Assembly (NCBI GenBank): GCA_021604545.1
Contig: BQJE01000003.1
Coordinates: 295,535 to 359,534 of the forward strand
Length of the DNA: 64,000 nucleotides
Direction of reading: 5' to 3'
Source: Micavibrio sp.
Lineage (GTDB): Bacteria; Pseudomonadota; Alphaproteobacteria; Micavibrionales; Micavibrionaceae
Positions 7,894 through 17,436 of the stretch are shown here, piece by piece. Made by a program: the position numbers and the translations under genes. A model generated the notes under the pieces. The model worked only from the letters and a program-made list of their open reading frames with translations, ran no database searches and was not told the origin of the DNA. Position 1 is the stretch's first letter. The number at the start of each line of letters is the position of its first letter.

Positions 7894-8664
7894 TTAGGGT
7901 CCAGTCAGGCCTGAAATGCTTTGGATTTCTCTATCGATGAGCGCGAGATCATCTGGTCGTGACAGGCTGTGATCGCCATCTTCAATCAAAATTACATTTG
8001 TTTCAGCCGCCTTAAACATTTTCTTTATTTTCTGAGCTGTTTGCCATGGCACTTGTGCGTCTTCTTTGCCCTGAATAAGACGCATGGGAAAAGCACTTTC
8101 ATGTTCCCTGTCTAGCAGACATTGCTTTCTTCCATCCTCAATAAGGGCACGGGTAATGATATAAGGTGCATCATAATCGCTCGGCAATTCTGTTTGACCT
8201 TTTTCCTGAATTTCCTGTTTTTGTTCATCTGTTAAATACTCATGATACATGCCTTCGGTAAAATCAGGGGCGGCGGCAATGCCAATGAGACCCCGTATTT
8301 TGTCCGTTCGCTCCAGCGCCAAATGCAGAGCGATCCAGCCACCCATTGATGAGCCAATCAAAATAACCGGGCCTTTAACCATATGATCGAACATCGCCAA
8401 CGCGTCTTCTTTCCAGTGCCCGATTGTGCCGTCCGTGAATTCCCCTTCTGAAGCACCATGACCAGAATAATCAAAACGCAAAAATTCCTGCCCACGCGCT
8501 TTGCATTGCTGCTCAAGATATGTTGCCTTGGTGCCGTTCATATCCGACATAAACCCACCCAGAAACATCACCATAGGCTGCTCAGCCCCTCCCTGTGTTA
8601 ACGGCGAGTGGATATAAGCCAGTTTTGGCTTGTTTTCACGGATAAGATATTGCGGCTCAAGCAT
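7894..8664 (-). CDS. Alpha/beta hydrolase (ABHD10-like)
   Basis: 256 residues with the alpha/beta-hydrolase fold. The nucleophile elbow GSSMGG is near residue 105, RFDYSGHGASEG precedes it, and the acid and base of the triad are likely in QGKEDAQVP and DGDHSLSRP near the C-terminus. The pattern is close to the alphaproteobacterial and mitochondrial ABHD10 group (small thioesterases or esterases), which I infer from motif order only. No signal peptide, so cytoplasmic. Divergent from the glycosyltransferase pair. Confidence 0.82.
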   Translation of the reverse strand: MLEPQYLIRENKPKLAYIHSPLTQGGAEQPMVMFLGGFMSDMNGTKATYLEQQCKARGQEFLRFDYSGHGASEGEFTDGTIGHWKEDALAMFDHMVKGPVILIGSSMGGWIALHLALERTDKIRGLIGIAAAPDFTEGMYHEYLTDEQKQEIQEKGQTELPSDYDAPYIITRALIEDGRKQCLLDREHESAFPMRLIQGKEDAQVPWQTAQKIKKMFKAAETNVILIEDGDHSLSRPDDLALIDREIQSISGLTGP

Positions 8665-8710
8665 GTGTGATTCTCTGGCTTTTTTGCTAATTTCACACTA
8701 TATATTAACG

Positions 8711-9934
8711 ATGAATTCTACCGCTATACAACCCGTGATTATGCAGATTATTCCCGAGCTCAGCGCTGGCGGTGCGGAGCAGGGCTGCATTGATATGGCC
8801 GCTGCGCTAACCGAAGCCGGCGCGCAGGCTATTGTGGTTTCAAATGGCGGTACGCGCATTCATGAATTGGCGCGCATCGGTGCGGTGCATATCAACCTGC
8901 CTGTTCACAGTAAAAACCCAATCGTGATGCTACAAAATGTTCGAAAGCTGCGCACGTTGATCCGCCGCTATAATGTTAGTATCGTTCATGCTCGTAGCCG
9001 CGCCCCGGCCTGGAGTGCTTTACGTGCCTGTAAAAATACCGATGCGCATTTCATTACGACATGTCACGCACCTTATAATATCGGAAATGAGGCCAAGCGC
9101 ATGTATAACAGCGCCATTTCTCAAGGCGAAATTGTTATAGCGATATCACGTTATATTGCCCTTTATTTGAAAGAGAATTACCGGATCAGCGAAGCAAGGA
9201 TTCGTACGATACCGAACGGCATTGCACTGGAAAAATTTCACCCCACTGCTGTTACGCCTGAGCGCCTGATTACCCTGTCAAGAAAATGGCGTATTCCCGA
9301 TGGCGCCAATATTATTATGTTGCCAGGTCGTCTGACACGTTGGAAAGGGTATCACATACTCATCGATGCTGTTGCTCGCCTACACCGTACAGATGTTTTT
9401 TGTGTGCTTATAGGATCGGATCAGGGAAACAATACTTACCGTCAGGAACTTGAAGAATCCATCGCTTCAAAAAATTTAGGCAACCGTGTCCGTATTGTTG
9501 ATCATTGTAATGACATGCCTGCGGCTTATATGCTCGCCGGTGTGGTCGTATCAGCCTCCACAGATCCGGAGGGGTTTGGACGTGTTCCGGTTGAAGCGCA
9601 AGCCATGGGCAGGCCCATCATTGCCACCGACCACGGCGGCGCGCAGGAAACAATTGTCCGTGGGGAAACCGGCTGGTTAGTACCGCCAGCGGACCCTGAC
9701 GCTATGGCACAAGCCATTGAAGAAGCACTGGCCTTAACGGCAAACCAGCGTGCTATTTTAGCCACCCGCGCCATGGCCCATATTGCCCAGCACTTCACAC
9801 GCGAACAAATGTGTGATGCTACACTTGATGTTTATGCTGAAATACTCAAAGCAAAAATCGGCAATGCAGCGGGAGCGCAACAGCCATTTCATACGCAGAA
9901 AAAATCTCAGAGCATCGAAACCGCAGCAGAATAA
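8711..9934 (+). CDS. GT4-type glycosyltransferase
   Basis: 407 residues. Start ATG 8711 is chosen because the conserved fold begins right after it (IPELSAGGAEQG); a longer reading would overlap the divergent hydrolase. The N-terminal half has the GT-B acceptor domain, and the C-terminal half has PGRLTRWKGYHILIDA and the EGFGRVPVEAQAMGRPIIATD nucleotide-sugar site of GT4 enzymes. It overlaps the next gene by one base (TAATG), so both are probably one operon making a cell-surface glycan, perhaps LPS core. Donor and acceptor are unknown. Confidence 0.87.
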   Translation: MNSTAIQPVIMQIIPELSAGGAEQGCIDMAAALTEAGAQAIVVSNGGTRIHELARIGAVHINLPVHSKNPIVMLQNVRKLRTLIRRYNVSIVHARSRAPAWSALRACKNTDAHFITTCHAPYNIGNEAKRMYNSAISQGEIVIAISRYIALYLKENYRISEARIRTIPNGIALEKFHPTAVTPERLITLSRKWRIPDGANIIMLPGRLTRWKGYHILIDAVARLHRTDVFCVLIGSDQGNNTYRQELEESIASKNLGNRVRIVDHCNDMPAAYMLAGVVVSASTDPEGFGRVPVEAQAMGRPIIATDHGGAQETIVRGETGWLVPPADPDAMAQAIEEALALTANQRAILATRAMAHIAQHFTREQMCDATLDVYAEILKAKIGNAAGAQQPFHTQKKSQSIETAAE

Positions 9935-10902
9935 TGCAGGAAATAAACCATAAAAAAATACTGGTGATTAAACTCGGCGCACTTGGTGATTTTATTCAGG
10001 CGCTTGGCCCTATGGCGGCCATTAGAAAACATCACCCCAAAGCCGAAATAACATTGATGACCACAAAACCTTACGAAGAATTTGCCAAAAATTGTGGCTA
10101 TTTCAGCCATATATGGATTGATGAAAAGCCGGGGAAGCTCAATATTTCGGGTTGGGTGAATTTGCGCAAGAAGCTCTCTCAGAGCGGGTTTACGCGAGTC
10201 TATGACCTCCAGAATAATGATCGCACATCCTTATATCTAAAATTACTCTCCGGTCCCAACAAACCCGAATGGGTTGGCGCTGCCAAAGGCGCATCGCACC
10301 GTAACAATTCACCCGAACGAAACGCCGGTCATGCTTATGACGGTCATGTACAAACACTCGGCCTTGCCGGTATAAAAGATATTCGTATTGATGATCTTTC
10401 CTGGATGAAGGCAGATATAAAAAGTTTTGATTTACATGATCCTTACGTTTTATTTATACCGGGCTCAGCACCAAACCATCCAAAAAAGCGCTGGCCTGCA
10501 AAACATTATAGCGGTCTCGCAAAAACAATAAGTTCTATGGGTTACCAAATCGTTTTGCTTGGTACGAATAGTGAATCCGCAGTCACCGCAGAAATTTCAA
10601 AAACTCATCTGGGGTGCCTTGATTTAACCGGGCAAACGTCTTTGTTTCAAATCGCCGTACTGGCCAGAAATGCCAGCGCCGCCATTGGCAATGATACCGG
10701 CCCGATGCATTTGATCGCGGCCACCGGGTGCCCTTGTCTTGCCCTGTATTCAGGGCGCAGTAATCCTGTTAAGCATGGGCTAAAAGGGGGGAATGTTCAG
10801 ATGATTCAAAAAGAAAATTTGGAAGATTTGATGCCTGAGGAGGTTTTCAAAAAATTTACACCGAAAAAATCCGGGGCCAGCCAATCAGCAGTATCCGATT
10901 AA
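9934..10902 (+). CDS. GT9 (heptosyltransferase-like) glycosyltransferase
   Basis: 322 residues. The N-terminal KILVIKLGALGDFIQALGPMAAIRKHHP and the C-terminal GNDTGPMHLIAATGCP with FIPGSAPNHPKKRWPAKHY are hallmarks of family GT9, which includes ADP-heptose:LPS heptosyltransferases. Coupled to the upstream GT4 gene by a one-base overlap. Whether heptose is the donor cannot be told. It overlaps the convergent ArsR-type gene by 4 bases. Confidence 0.85.
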   Translation: MQEINHKKILVIKLGALGDFIQALGPMAAIRKHHPKAEITLMTTKPYEEFAKNCGYFSHIWIDEKPGKLNISGWVNLRKKLSQSGFTRVYDLQNNDRTSLYLKLLSGPNKPEWVGAAKGASHRNNSPERNAGHAYDGHVQTLGLAGIKDIRIDDLSWMKADIKSFDLHDPYVLFIPGSAPNHPKKRWPAKHYSGLAKTISSMGYQIVLLGTNSESAVTAEISKTHLGCLDLTGQTSLFQIAVLARNASAAIGNDTGPMHLIAATGCPCLALYSGRSNPVKHGLKGGNVQMIQKENLEDLMPEEVFKKFTPKKSGASQSAVSD

Positions 10903-11198
10903 TCGCCATAAATTCTATTCAGGCTTTTAAGTAGCTGCTCAGCCTTTGTACATTTTATAGAATAATAAATCGTTTGCGCACTGCGCCGTGTTTTTACAAC
11001 GCCATCGCGCCGTAATCTTGCCAGATGCTGTGAAAGAGCGGACTGGCTGAGCACGACAATCTTTTCCAGTTGGCCGACGCTTTTTTCGCCTTTGGCAAGA
11101 GCGCAGACGATGACCATTCTCCTATTATTGGATACAGCCTTCAGAAGCGTAGAGACCGCCTCTATATTGTCTTCAACCTTTTTGACATTCATAGTCAT
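10899..11198 (-). CDS. ArsR-type winged-helix transcriptional regulator
   Basis: 99 residues of a winged helix-turn-helix; the recognition helix region is SQSALSQHLARLRRDGVVKTRR and the wing follows (SAQTIYYSI). The metal-binding ELCVCD motif of true arsenic sensors is replaced by KSVGQLEK, so it is not a classical alpha-3 metal sensor. Such short ArsR proteins may sense redox state or other signals. ATG 11192 is an alternative start. Target unknown; it may regulate itself. Confidence 0.85.
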   Translation of the reverse strand: MTMNVKKVEDNIEAVSTLLKAVSNNRRMVIVCALAKGEKSVGQLEKIVVLSQSALSQHLARLRRDGVVKTRRSAQTIYYSIKCTKAEQLLKSLNRIYGD

Positions 11199-11272
11199 TA
11201 TGTTTCTGCTTTACGCGATTAATAACCGCCAGTTAAAACGCAGATACCACACACAGACGAGAAATTACCCGC

Positions 11273-11301
11273 ATTTCATGCCTTATCCATGGTCTTGTCA
11301 A
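11273..11301 (-). promoter_or_regulatory. Possible promoter of the ArsR-type gene
   Basis: Reading the minus strand: TTGACA, 17-base spacer, TGAAAT, about 75 bases upstream of the start codon. The -35 is perfect, the -10 is weak. Confidence 0.3.
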
Positions 11302-11351
11302 GGTGAAGCTGGAACACATTGATACAAAACAAAAAACTTATAGGTCTGTTT

Positions 11352-12158
11352 TTATTCCTGTGCCGTTTTTGCCGGTGTTGCCTTTAAAATAACTTGGGCG
11401 AGTCCATCCGGTAGAGCGGCAATTAACCAGGTGACAATATAAGCCCTGAATGGAAAGCATATTCTTCCTTTATTTTTTTCCAAACTCTTCGCAATAATTT
11501 CGGCGGCGCGCGGCGCGCTCATAAAAAACGGCATGGGAAAATCATTCACTGCCGTAATACGTGATTCAACAAAGCCCGGACAAATAACGCTCACACCCAC
11601 CCCGGCACCAGCCAGCGCACCACGCAGCGATTCCCCATAAACTTTAACCGCTGCCTTAGAAGCGCAGTAAGCCGGCGCGCCCGGCCAACCGCGAAACCCG
11701 GCCAGTGAACTCATTAATGCGATCTGGCCTCGACCACGCCGCGTCATTTCAGGCAGGACAGGCTCAATGGTGTTTAAAACGCCGGTTACATTAACTTCAA
11801 AGAGCCTACGCACCTGATCCATAGGCTCGCCATGCAAAACCCCACCTGTTCCAGTGGATATGCCCGCATTAGCAATTAGCAAATCAATGGGCTTTCTTTG
11901 ATTGGCCTCCAGTAGAAATCCGGCCAAATTTTCCCTGTCGGTCACATCAATAAGAGCGGTATGAACAATTGCCCCTTCTTTTTTGCATAACCCTACCACC
12001 TCCTGCAGTCGCCCTTCATTTCGTGCAATAAGCGACAACATAACGCCTTGCCCAGCATAAAACTGGGCTAAAGCCGCGCCAATCCCGCTGGAAGCACCAG
12101 TAATTGCTATATGTTCAAATTTTGAATGCGACTTAACCATTGATCCCATCATACTCAC
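11352..12158 (-). CDS. Short-chain dehydrogenase/reductase
   Basis: 268 residues of a classical SDR: NAD(P)-binding TGASSGIG near residue 20, NAG motif (LIANAGIS), catalytic Ser (LMSSLAGF) and YCASKAAVK with the Tyr and Lys. The C-terminal 50 residues are hydrophobic (AYIVTWLIAALPDGLAQVILKA), suggesting membrane association as in lipid-acting SDRs. Start is uncertain: GTG 12158, ATG 12152 or ATG 12140. Substrate unknown. Divergent from gmk. Confidence 0.87.
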   Translation of the reverse strand: MSMMGSMVKSHSKFEHIAITGASSGIGAALAQFYAGQGVMLSLIARNEGRLQEVVGLCKKEGAIVHTALIDVTDRENLAGFLLEANQRKPIDLLIANAGISTGTGGVLHGEPMDQVRRLFEVNVTGVLNTIEPVLPEMTRRGRGQIALMSSLAGFRGWPGAPAYCASKAAVKVYGESLRGALAGAGVGVSVICPGFVESRITAVNDFPMPFFMSAPRAAEIIAKSLEKNKGRICFPFRAYIVTWLIAALPDGLAQVILKATPAKTAQE

Positions 12159-12192
12159 CAGCTAATTTAGGTAAACGAATTTGGAGAAAAAT

Positions 12193-12834
12193 TTGAGTAC
12201 TCTTCAGCGCCGCGGTCTTATGTATGTTCTGTCATCGCCCTCGGGCGCTGGTAAAACCACGATTACACGTGCGTTGCTCAAAAATAATTCTGATGTAACG
12301 ATTTCAATTTCAACCACCACTCGCCCGCGCCGTGCCGGCGAAGTACAAGGTCAGGATTATTATTTCGTCAACAAGGACGAATTCCGCGATATGGCTGATA
12401 ACGGGGAAATGCTGGAACGCGCCAAAGTCTTTGATCATTATTACGGCACACCGCGCCAACCGGTTGAACAATCTCTGAGTGAGGGCAAGGATGTCCTCTT
12501 TGATATTGACTGGCAGGGAACGCAGCAACTCTCGGAAATGTCGCCTGATGATCTTGTCACCGTTTTTGTTCTTCCACCTTCGCGAAGTGAGCTTGAAAAA
12601 CGTTTGCGCAATCGTTCCCGCGACACCAAGGAAACCGAAGAGCAAATTCGCGGCCGCATGGCCAAAGCCGCTGACGAAATGTCACATTATTCCGAATATG
12701 ATTACGTGATTATCAACACCGATATTGATGACGCCATTGCCAAAGCCCAACTTATTTTGAATGCTGAGCGTATCAAGAGACGGCGAGCCGTGGGTCTGTC
12801 TGATTTTGTTCGGGGGCTAAAAGAGGGGCTTTAG
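12193..12834 (+). CDS. gmk: Guanylate kinase
   Basis: 213 residues. It phosphorylates GMP to GDP with ATP in the cytoplasm. P-loop SSPSGAGKTTI near residue 18, GMP-binding TTRPRRAGEVQGQDYYFV, and the lid region with RNRSRDTKETEEQIRGRM are all present. TTG 12193 is chosen because GGAG lies six bases before it; an upstream TTG at 12181 would place the ribosome site inside the gene. The 3' end overlaps the convergent orphan by 4 bases. Confidence 0.95.
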   Translation: MSTLQRRGLMYVLSSPSGAGKTTITRALLKNNSDVTISISTTTRPRRAGEVQGQDYYFVNKDEFRDMADNGEMLERAKVFDHYYGTPRQPVEQSLSEGKDVLFDIDWQGTQQLSEMSPDDLVTVFVLPPSRSELEKRLRNRSRDTKETEEQIRGRMAKAADEMSHYSEYDYVIINTDIDDAIAKAQLILNAERIKRRRAVGLSDFVRGLKEGL

Positions 12835-13757
12835 GGTTCAGTAGGGGCTCCAAGTTCCGGGGTAGCCGGTTCTGTCGTAGCAATTACTTTTGAGGGAGGA
12901 CGAGTGACCGGTATCCCTTGCAGCTTTGCAATAAGCGGCTTTAACTCTTCATCAGTAAAACCCCATTCGCCAAGACAATTCATGGGAATATTGACAAAAG
13001 CAGGTTTTGCGTCAGCTTTTATGAGTACAGGTTTATAAACTTCACAGTTTTTCATCGAGTTGGTGGTAAGACCACTATGCGCCATCATTTCTTCTGTTGA
13101 AATTAACGAGCCCATTTCTTCCTTTATAAAATCATAAGGTACAAAAACTGTTTTTAGATTGTTTTCCCGATCAACAATCATGTATATGTTTTCCCCGTTT
13201 CGGATCTCCTTCGCTTTACCAACCCTTAATAATTTGCTTAATTCAGGAACACAGAAAACTTCAGCAACATTGGCACCGAGCATTTTAGCAAGCACGAGAT
13301 CAGACTGAGGAAAGTTTTCCCTTCTAGTTTTTTGTATATCTCCCAAAGGTACTTCTACAGGGGGCGCTTTTTGTAAAAACGACAATTTCAGTTTTGTGGC
13401 ATTTTCTAACGGCATAAAAGTGAAATGATGTGCCTTGCCAAGATTTTGACGGGTTATAATATCTACTCTTCGCGTTAATGCAGAGTTTAGTATCCCTATT
13501 GTTTTTGTCATGTCATCCAAATCACGCGAATGATTTTCGGTGCGATTGAAATGCATATAAAGCCTAGACGAAATTAGTCTTTCAGGAACAACGGCTATAA
13601 ATCTATTGCTATTGGGATATTTGACGACAAACATGCCGTTGCCTTCTTTAAGTCTTTTCTCAAGCCATGAGGTCTTGCTCAAATCCTGTAGTTCCAGAAA
13701 ACTTTCAGGAGGTATTCCCATCGTCTTTTTTGGTGTATTGGCCATTATAAAATCCAT
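12831..13757 (-). CDS. Unknown protein of 308 residues
   Basis: No signal peptide, membrane segment or recognised domain. The sequence is mixed alpha/beta in appearance, with few cysteines (three, spaced far apart) and a Pro, Thr and Ala-rich tail of about 25 residues. ATG 13745 is an alternative start (MANTPKK). Preceded by a strong promoter of the TTGACATAATT type also found before other orphans here. Probably a lineage-specific cytoplasmic or translocated protein; function not assigned. Confidence 0.72.
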   Translation of the reverse strand: MDFIMANTPKKTMGIPPESFLELQDLSKTSWLEKRLKEGNGMFVVKYPNSNRFIAVVPERLISSRLYMHFNRTENHSRDLDDMTKTIGILNSALTRRVDIITRQNLGKAHHFTFMPLENATKLKLSFLQKAPPVEVPLGDIQKTRRENFPQSDLVLAKMLGANVAEVFCVPELSKLLRVGKAKEIRNGENIYMIVDRENNLKTVFVPYDFIKEEMGSLISTEEMMAHSGLTTNSMKNCEVYKPVLIKADAKPAFVNIPMNCLGEWGFTDEELKPLIAKLQGIPVTRPPSKVIATTEPATPELGAPTEP

Positions 13758-13778
13758 AAAATACTAATTATGAGCTAT

Positions 13779-13807
13779 TTTTTATAGACTTATAATAATT
13801 ATGTCAA
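13779..13807 (-). promoter_or_regulatory. TTGACATAATT-type promoter
   Basis: Minus strand: TTGACA, 17-base spacer, TAAAAA, upstream of the 308-residue orphan; spacer starts TAATTATTATAA. One of eight similar promoters in the window. Confidence 0.55.
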
Positions 13808-13851
13808 CATTTATTATGGGTTCTCTAGCCGGAAGATAAAGGAAAGGGGCT

Positions 13852-14673
13852 TTAGGACCCTGCTAGCTGAATATATTGCTCTATGCTGAGCTCTTCCGCC
13901 CGTATCGTTTCATCGATACCAAGGGCCGCAAACCCTGCTTTATAGCCCTTCAGTGAAGAACGGATCATCTTGCGGCGCTGGCCGAACGCAGCAGCCGTGA
14001 TTTTTTCAACCGCTTCGAAAGACGGCGCATCACCGGCCAGAGCTTTAGGCACAAAATGCACAACACTGGATGTCACTTTTGGTGGCGGTGTGAAAGCAGT
14101 CGCAGGTAAATCAAAAGCCATTGTAACATCACACAACCACCCGGCGATCACCGACAAACGTCCATAGGTTTTATTGCCCGGCGCTGCCACCAAACGCTGC
14201 GCCACTTCTTTTTGAAACATGAGTGTCATGGATTGAAAATTTGTTGGATTATTTCTAATTTTCCGAAGCCAATTTATCAAAAGTGGCGTCGCAATATTAT
14301 AAGGAAGATTAGCAACGATCATACGCGGGCTTTGGGAAAGCTGCGTCAAATCAATCTCCAGCGCATCACCATGAATGATTTCCAAACGATCTCCAGCGGC
14401 TTCCTGAAGCCCGCCTAGAGCCTGCACCGCCCTCTCATCATACTCGACAGCGATAACTTTCTCGGCCCCGGCCTTAAGCAAGCTACGCGTTAAGCCGCCG
14501 GGGCCCGGCCCAATTTCAAAGACATTAGCCCCCGAAAGATCGCCCGCATGGCGGGCAATTTTATCGGTCATATTAAGATCAAGAAGAAAGTTTTGCCCTA
14601 AGGATTTTTGCGCGCGCAAATCATGTGCTGCGATCACCTCTCTCAGAGGTGGAAGGGAATCAAGATCCGGCAC
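13852..14673 (-). CDS. rsmA: 16S rRNA (adenine1518-N6/adenine1519-N6) dimethyltransferase
   Basis: 273 residues. RsmA (KsgA) dimethylates two adenines in helix 45 of 16S rRNA. N-terminal QKSLGQNFLLD, SAM-binding FEIGPGPGGLTRSLL near residue 53, and the catalytic NLPYNIATPL near residue 122 are all present. Its start overlaps the 3' end of the SurA-like gene by 14 bases; surA and rsmA are neighbours in many proteobacteria, although pdxA, often between them, is missing here. Confidence 0.96.
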   Translation of the reverse strand: MPDLDSLPPLREVIAAHDLRAQKSLGQNFLLDLNMTDKIARHAGDLSGANVFEIGPGPGGLTRSLLKAGAEKVIAVEYDERAVQALGGLQEAAGDRLEIIHGDALEIDLTQLSQSPRMIVANLPYNIATPLLINWLRKIRNNPTNFQSMTLMFQKEVAQRLVAAPGNKTYGRLSVIAGWLCDVTMAFDLPATAFTPPPKVTSSVVHFVPKALAGDAPSFEAVEKITAAAFGQRRKMIRSSLKGYKAGFAALGIDETIRAEELSIEQYIQLAGS

Positions 14674-15613
14674 GGTTCTCGATGAAGGCAGTAGATTTTA
14701 GATCGAGTAAATGACGCCGTTGCAAACGTTCCAGCCGCTCCGTACCCAGCCTGCTGGTGATTTCATCTCGCGAGGGAATGTTCTCGTCGCTAATAATTCT
14801 GTAATCACGCAGGAATAAAATATGATAGCCCGACAAAGAGCGGATAGCATTACTGGTCTGGTTTTTTTCTACACTTAAAAGCGCCTGATCCAGTTCTTCC
14901 GGCAATTGACCCTGCTGCACCCAGCCCATATCACCGCCTTGCGCCGAACCAGCAGATTTTGAAAATTGCTGCGCTAGTTTGTAAAAGGGAGCTTTGCCAC
15001 TTTTAATCTGACCAACAAGCTTACTGGCCAGTTGCTTTACATTATTTTCTTCACTGGGCTGCTCCACCGGAAGAAAAATTTCTGCAACCAGATATTCTTT
15101 TTTACCCGTGCTTTGCTGCAACCTTTCAATGAAACTATCTATATCGGCATCGCTGACAAGAACGCGTGGCCGGAGCAATTGCTGAACAACCTTTGACCAG
15201 ATAATTTGTGACTCAAGTTGTTTTTTCATTGTGTCAGGATTGATGCCGCCGCCTTTCAGCATAGCCGCAAATTTATCGGCAGGAATATTATTTTGGGCAG
15301 CAATAGATGCAAAAGCCTGATCTATTTCTTCTTGCTCTACAATAATATCAAGCCTGCGGGCTTCCTGAAATTTAAGTCGTTCTTCAATGAGAGCACTCAT
15401 CACCTGCGGTTTTAGCTTTTCCCTAATTTCATTTGAGTTCGGCAAACCGGCAGAGCCAATAATCAGGCGCAAACGATCATTCACATCCGAAACAGTGATG
15501 GCATCTTCATTGACAACGGCGGCAATACGTTCGGTACCCGCACTTCCGCTTTGCGGAAGAACAGTCATAAAAGCGGCGATCAGCGCCAGGCTCAATAAAA
15601 AACTACGTATCAT
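14660..15613 (-). CDS. surA: SurA-like periplasmic peptidyl-prolyl isomerase/chaperone
   Basis: 317 residues. Signal peptide about residues 1-25, then a SurA N-terminal domain (RIAAVVNEDAITVSDVNDRL), and one parvulin-type domain with SGKAPFYKLAQQFSKSAGSAQGGDMGWVQQGQLPEEL and a C-terminal GYHILFLRD strand. Escherichia coli SurA has two parvulin domains; this has one, as in many alphaproteobacteria. Role: folding of outer-membrane proteins such as the porin at 46.6 kb (inferred). Linked to rsmA by overlap. Confidence 0.88.
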   Translation of the reverse strand: MIRSFLLSLALIAAFMTVLPQSGSAGTERIAAVVNEDAITVSDVNDRLRLIIGSAGLPNSNEIREKLKPQVMSALIEERLKFQEARRLDIIVEQEEIDQAFASIAAQNNIPADKFAAMLKGGGINPDTMKKQLESQIIWSKVVQQLLRPRVLVSDADIDSFIERLQQSTGKKEYLVAEIFLPVEQPSEENNVKQLASKLVGQIKSGKAPFYKLAQQFSKSAGSAQGGDMGWVQQGQLPEELDQALLSVEKNQTSNAIRSLSGYHILFLRDYRIISDENIPSRDEITSRLGTERLERLQRRHLLDLKSTAFIENRAGS

Positions 15614-15683
15614 GAAAAACCCATTTCCCTAACTTAATGATTTTATATACCGCCCAGGCCTCAAGAGCAACTCACAAGGCAAC

Positions 15684-16640
15684 TTAGGCACATTTTGCAC
15701 CGGCAAAACGCCCACCAGCACGATAATGCTTTAGATAACGCGGCAGGATAAGTCCCATCGCTTTTGGTTGAACGCCCAGATCCTCAAAACCCTGCGCTTT
15801 TTCTGAAACAATATAGTCTGTCTTGAGTGATTCAACCTGATCACAAGTCAGCAACGGATTTGGAAACAACCCCATGAAAAATGCCTGTATTTTAGCAATG
15901 GCCCAAGGCACCACAATAAAAGGTCTTTTCCTACCTGTATAAGAAAATAAAATCTCATAAATCTGACGAAACGTTACAATTTCAGGCCCACCCAATTCAT
16001 AAACTTTGCCACAAACTCCTTCGCCTCCCGTCAAGCAAGCCATGACGGCATCGGCCACATCGCCAACGTAAACAGGCTGAAATTTCGTGCGGCCGCCGCC
16101 AATGAGAGGAAGTACAGGTAAAAAACGTATGAGTTCGGCAAATTTATTAAAAAAATTATCATCAGGGCCAAAGACAATGCTCGGCCTTAAAATACTCGCT
16201 TTTGGAAATACTTTCAGGATAGATTTTTCACCCTCCAGCTTTGTACGAGCGTAACGTGACGTATCCTTTTCGATATTCGGAATTGATATATGCACAAGAC
16301 GTTTTACCTTTTGCTTCTTACAAACACCCGCAATCATGGCCGGAATATCAGCATGCATGCGAGCAAAATCACCCTTTTTGCGTTCGTATAAAATACCAAT
16401 ACAATTCACCACATAATCGGCACCCGCCACAGCACCCTTGATGCTCTTTTCATCTTTGTAATTACAGGCGAAGGGCACGATCTGGCCAACCACGCCGTGG
16501 GGTTTTAAAAAATAAGCGCTCTCGGGCACGCGCGTAGCAACCTTCACTATAAAACCGCGCTGCGCCAGTTCACGCACCACCTGCCGACCGACAAAGCCGG
16601 TACCACCGAAAACTGTTGCTATCTTATTATTTCCGTTCAT
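15684..16640 (-). CDS. Complex I NDUFA9-like NAD(P)-binding protein
   Basis: 318 residues of an atypical (extended) SDR: TVFGGTGFVGRQVVREL at the N-terminus, central RPSIVFGPDDNFFNKFAELIRFLPVLPLIGGG, and PVYVGDVADAV. This combination is the NDUFA9/NDUA9-like family common in alphaproteobacteria and related to an accessory subunit of mitochondrial complex I. ATG 16640 is preferred over GTG 16649 because GAGA lies before it. Exact role in bacteria is unknown. Confidence 0.85.
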   Translation of the reverse strand: MNGNNKIATVFGGTGFVGRQVVRELAQRGFIVKVATRVPESAYFLKPHGVVGQIVPFACNYKDEKSIKGAVAGADYVVNCIGILYERKKGDFARMHADIPAMIAGVCKKQKVKRLVHISIPNIEKDTSRYARTKLEGEKSILKVFPKASILRPSIVFGPDDNFFNKFAELIRFLPVLPLIGGGRTKFQPVYVGDVADAVMACLTGGEGVCGKVYELGGPEIVTFRQIYEILFSYTGRKRPFIVVPWAIAKIQAFFMGLFPNPLLTCDQVESLKTDYIVSEKAQGFEDLGVQPKAMGLILPRYLKHYRAGGRFAGAKCA

Positions 16641-16714
16641 ATTTCTCACTACCCCATCATTCTTAAGCTAATATAGAATGAAACCTTATCGCCGCAAACA
16701 CCGAATATCTCCAT

Positions 16715-17428
16715 ATGATACGAAAAACTCTTATAGCTGCCTTATTCATTACAATATGCAGCTTTTACCCCCAAAACTTACAGGCGCAGGAAAGCCCGGT
16801 TGTTGTGGAGTTATTCACCTCACAAAGCTGCTCTTCCTGCCCTGCTGCTGATAAAGCCCTTGCTGAACTTGTTCGCGAGAACAAAAATATCATCGCTCTT
16901 AGCTGCCACGTCACCTACTGGAATCATTTACGGTGGAAGGACACACTCTCGAAACCAGAATGCTCCCGGCGTCAACGCGAATACGCCATAGCTTTGGGCA
17001 ACGGCAAGCGCGTTTACACGCCACAAATGGTGGTAAATGGAGAAAATGGATTTGTCGGCTCTCATCGAAAAGAAGCGAAAAAGGCGATCGCCAATGCCGG
17101 ATCGATTACGCCTATCTCATTATCGAAGCAGGACAGCAAAACCCTCATGGCGGATTTACCTGAATTGCCGGCGAAATTATATCGCCTTATAAGTTTTGGT
17201 TATAAAAACAACCACACGGAAAATATCAAAGGCGGAGAAAATGGTGGCAAAATTTTACGATCTACCAATGCTGTTGTTTATGCCGGGCCAGCAGAATCCT
17301 GGGACGGCAGCGCCAAGATGAAGGGCATAATGATCCCGAATAACAATGATATTGATGGTGTCATCGTTCTTGTACAATCGGCGCAGACAGGAACTGTCGT
17401 CAGTGCTGGCCAGATTTTACTGAACTAA
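16715..17428 (+). CDS. DUF1223 thioredoxin-like exported protein
   Basis: 237 residues. Signal peptide about residues 1-24 ending LQAQ. Then VVVELFTSQSCSSCPAADKALAELV: a CxxC-like pair (CSSC) at the position of a thioredoxin active site, diagnostic of DUF1223. The later YTPQMVVNGENGFVGSHR is also conserved in the family. Probably a periplasmic redox protein; the partner is unknown. Two further cysteines (SCH and EC) precede residue 100. Confidence 0.88.
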   Translation: MIRKTLIAALFITICSFYPQNLQAQESPVVVELFTSQSCSSCPAADKALAELVRENKNIIALSCHVTYWNHLRWKDTLSKPECSRRQREYAIALGNGKRVYTPQMVVNGENGFVGSHRKEAKKAIANAGSITPISLSKQDSKTLMADLPELPAKLYRLISFGYKNNHTENIKGGENGGKILRSTNAVVYAGPAESWDGSAKMKGIMIPNNNDIDGVIVLVQSAQTGTVVSAGQILLN

Positions 17429-17436
17429 TATATCTA

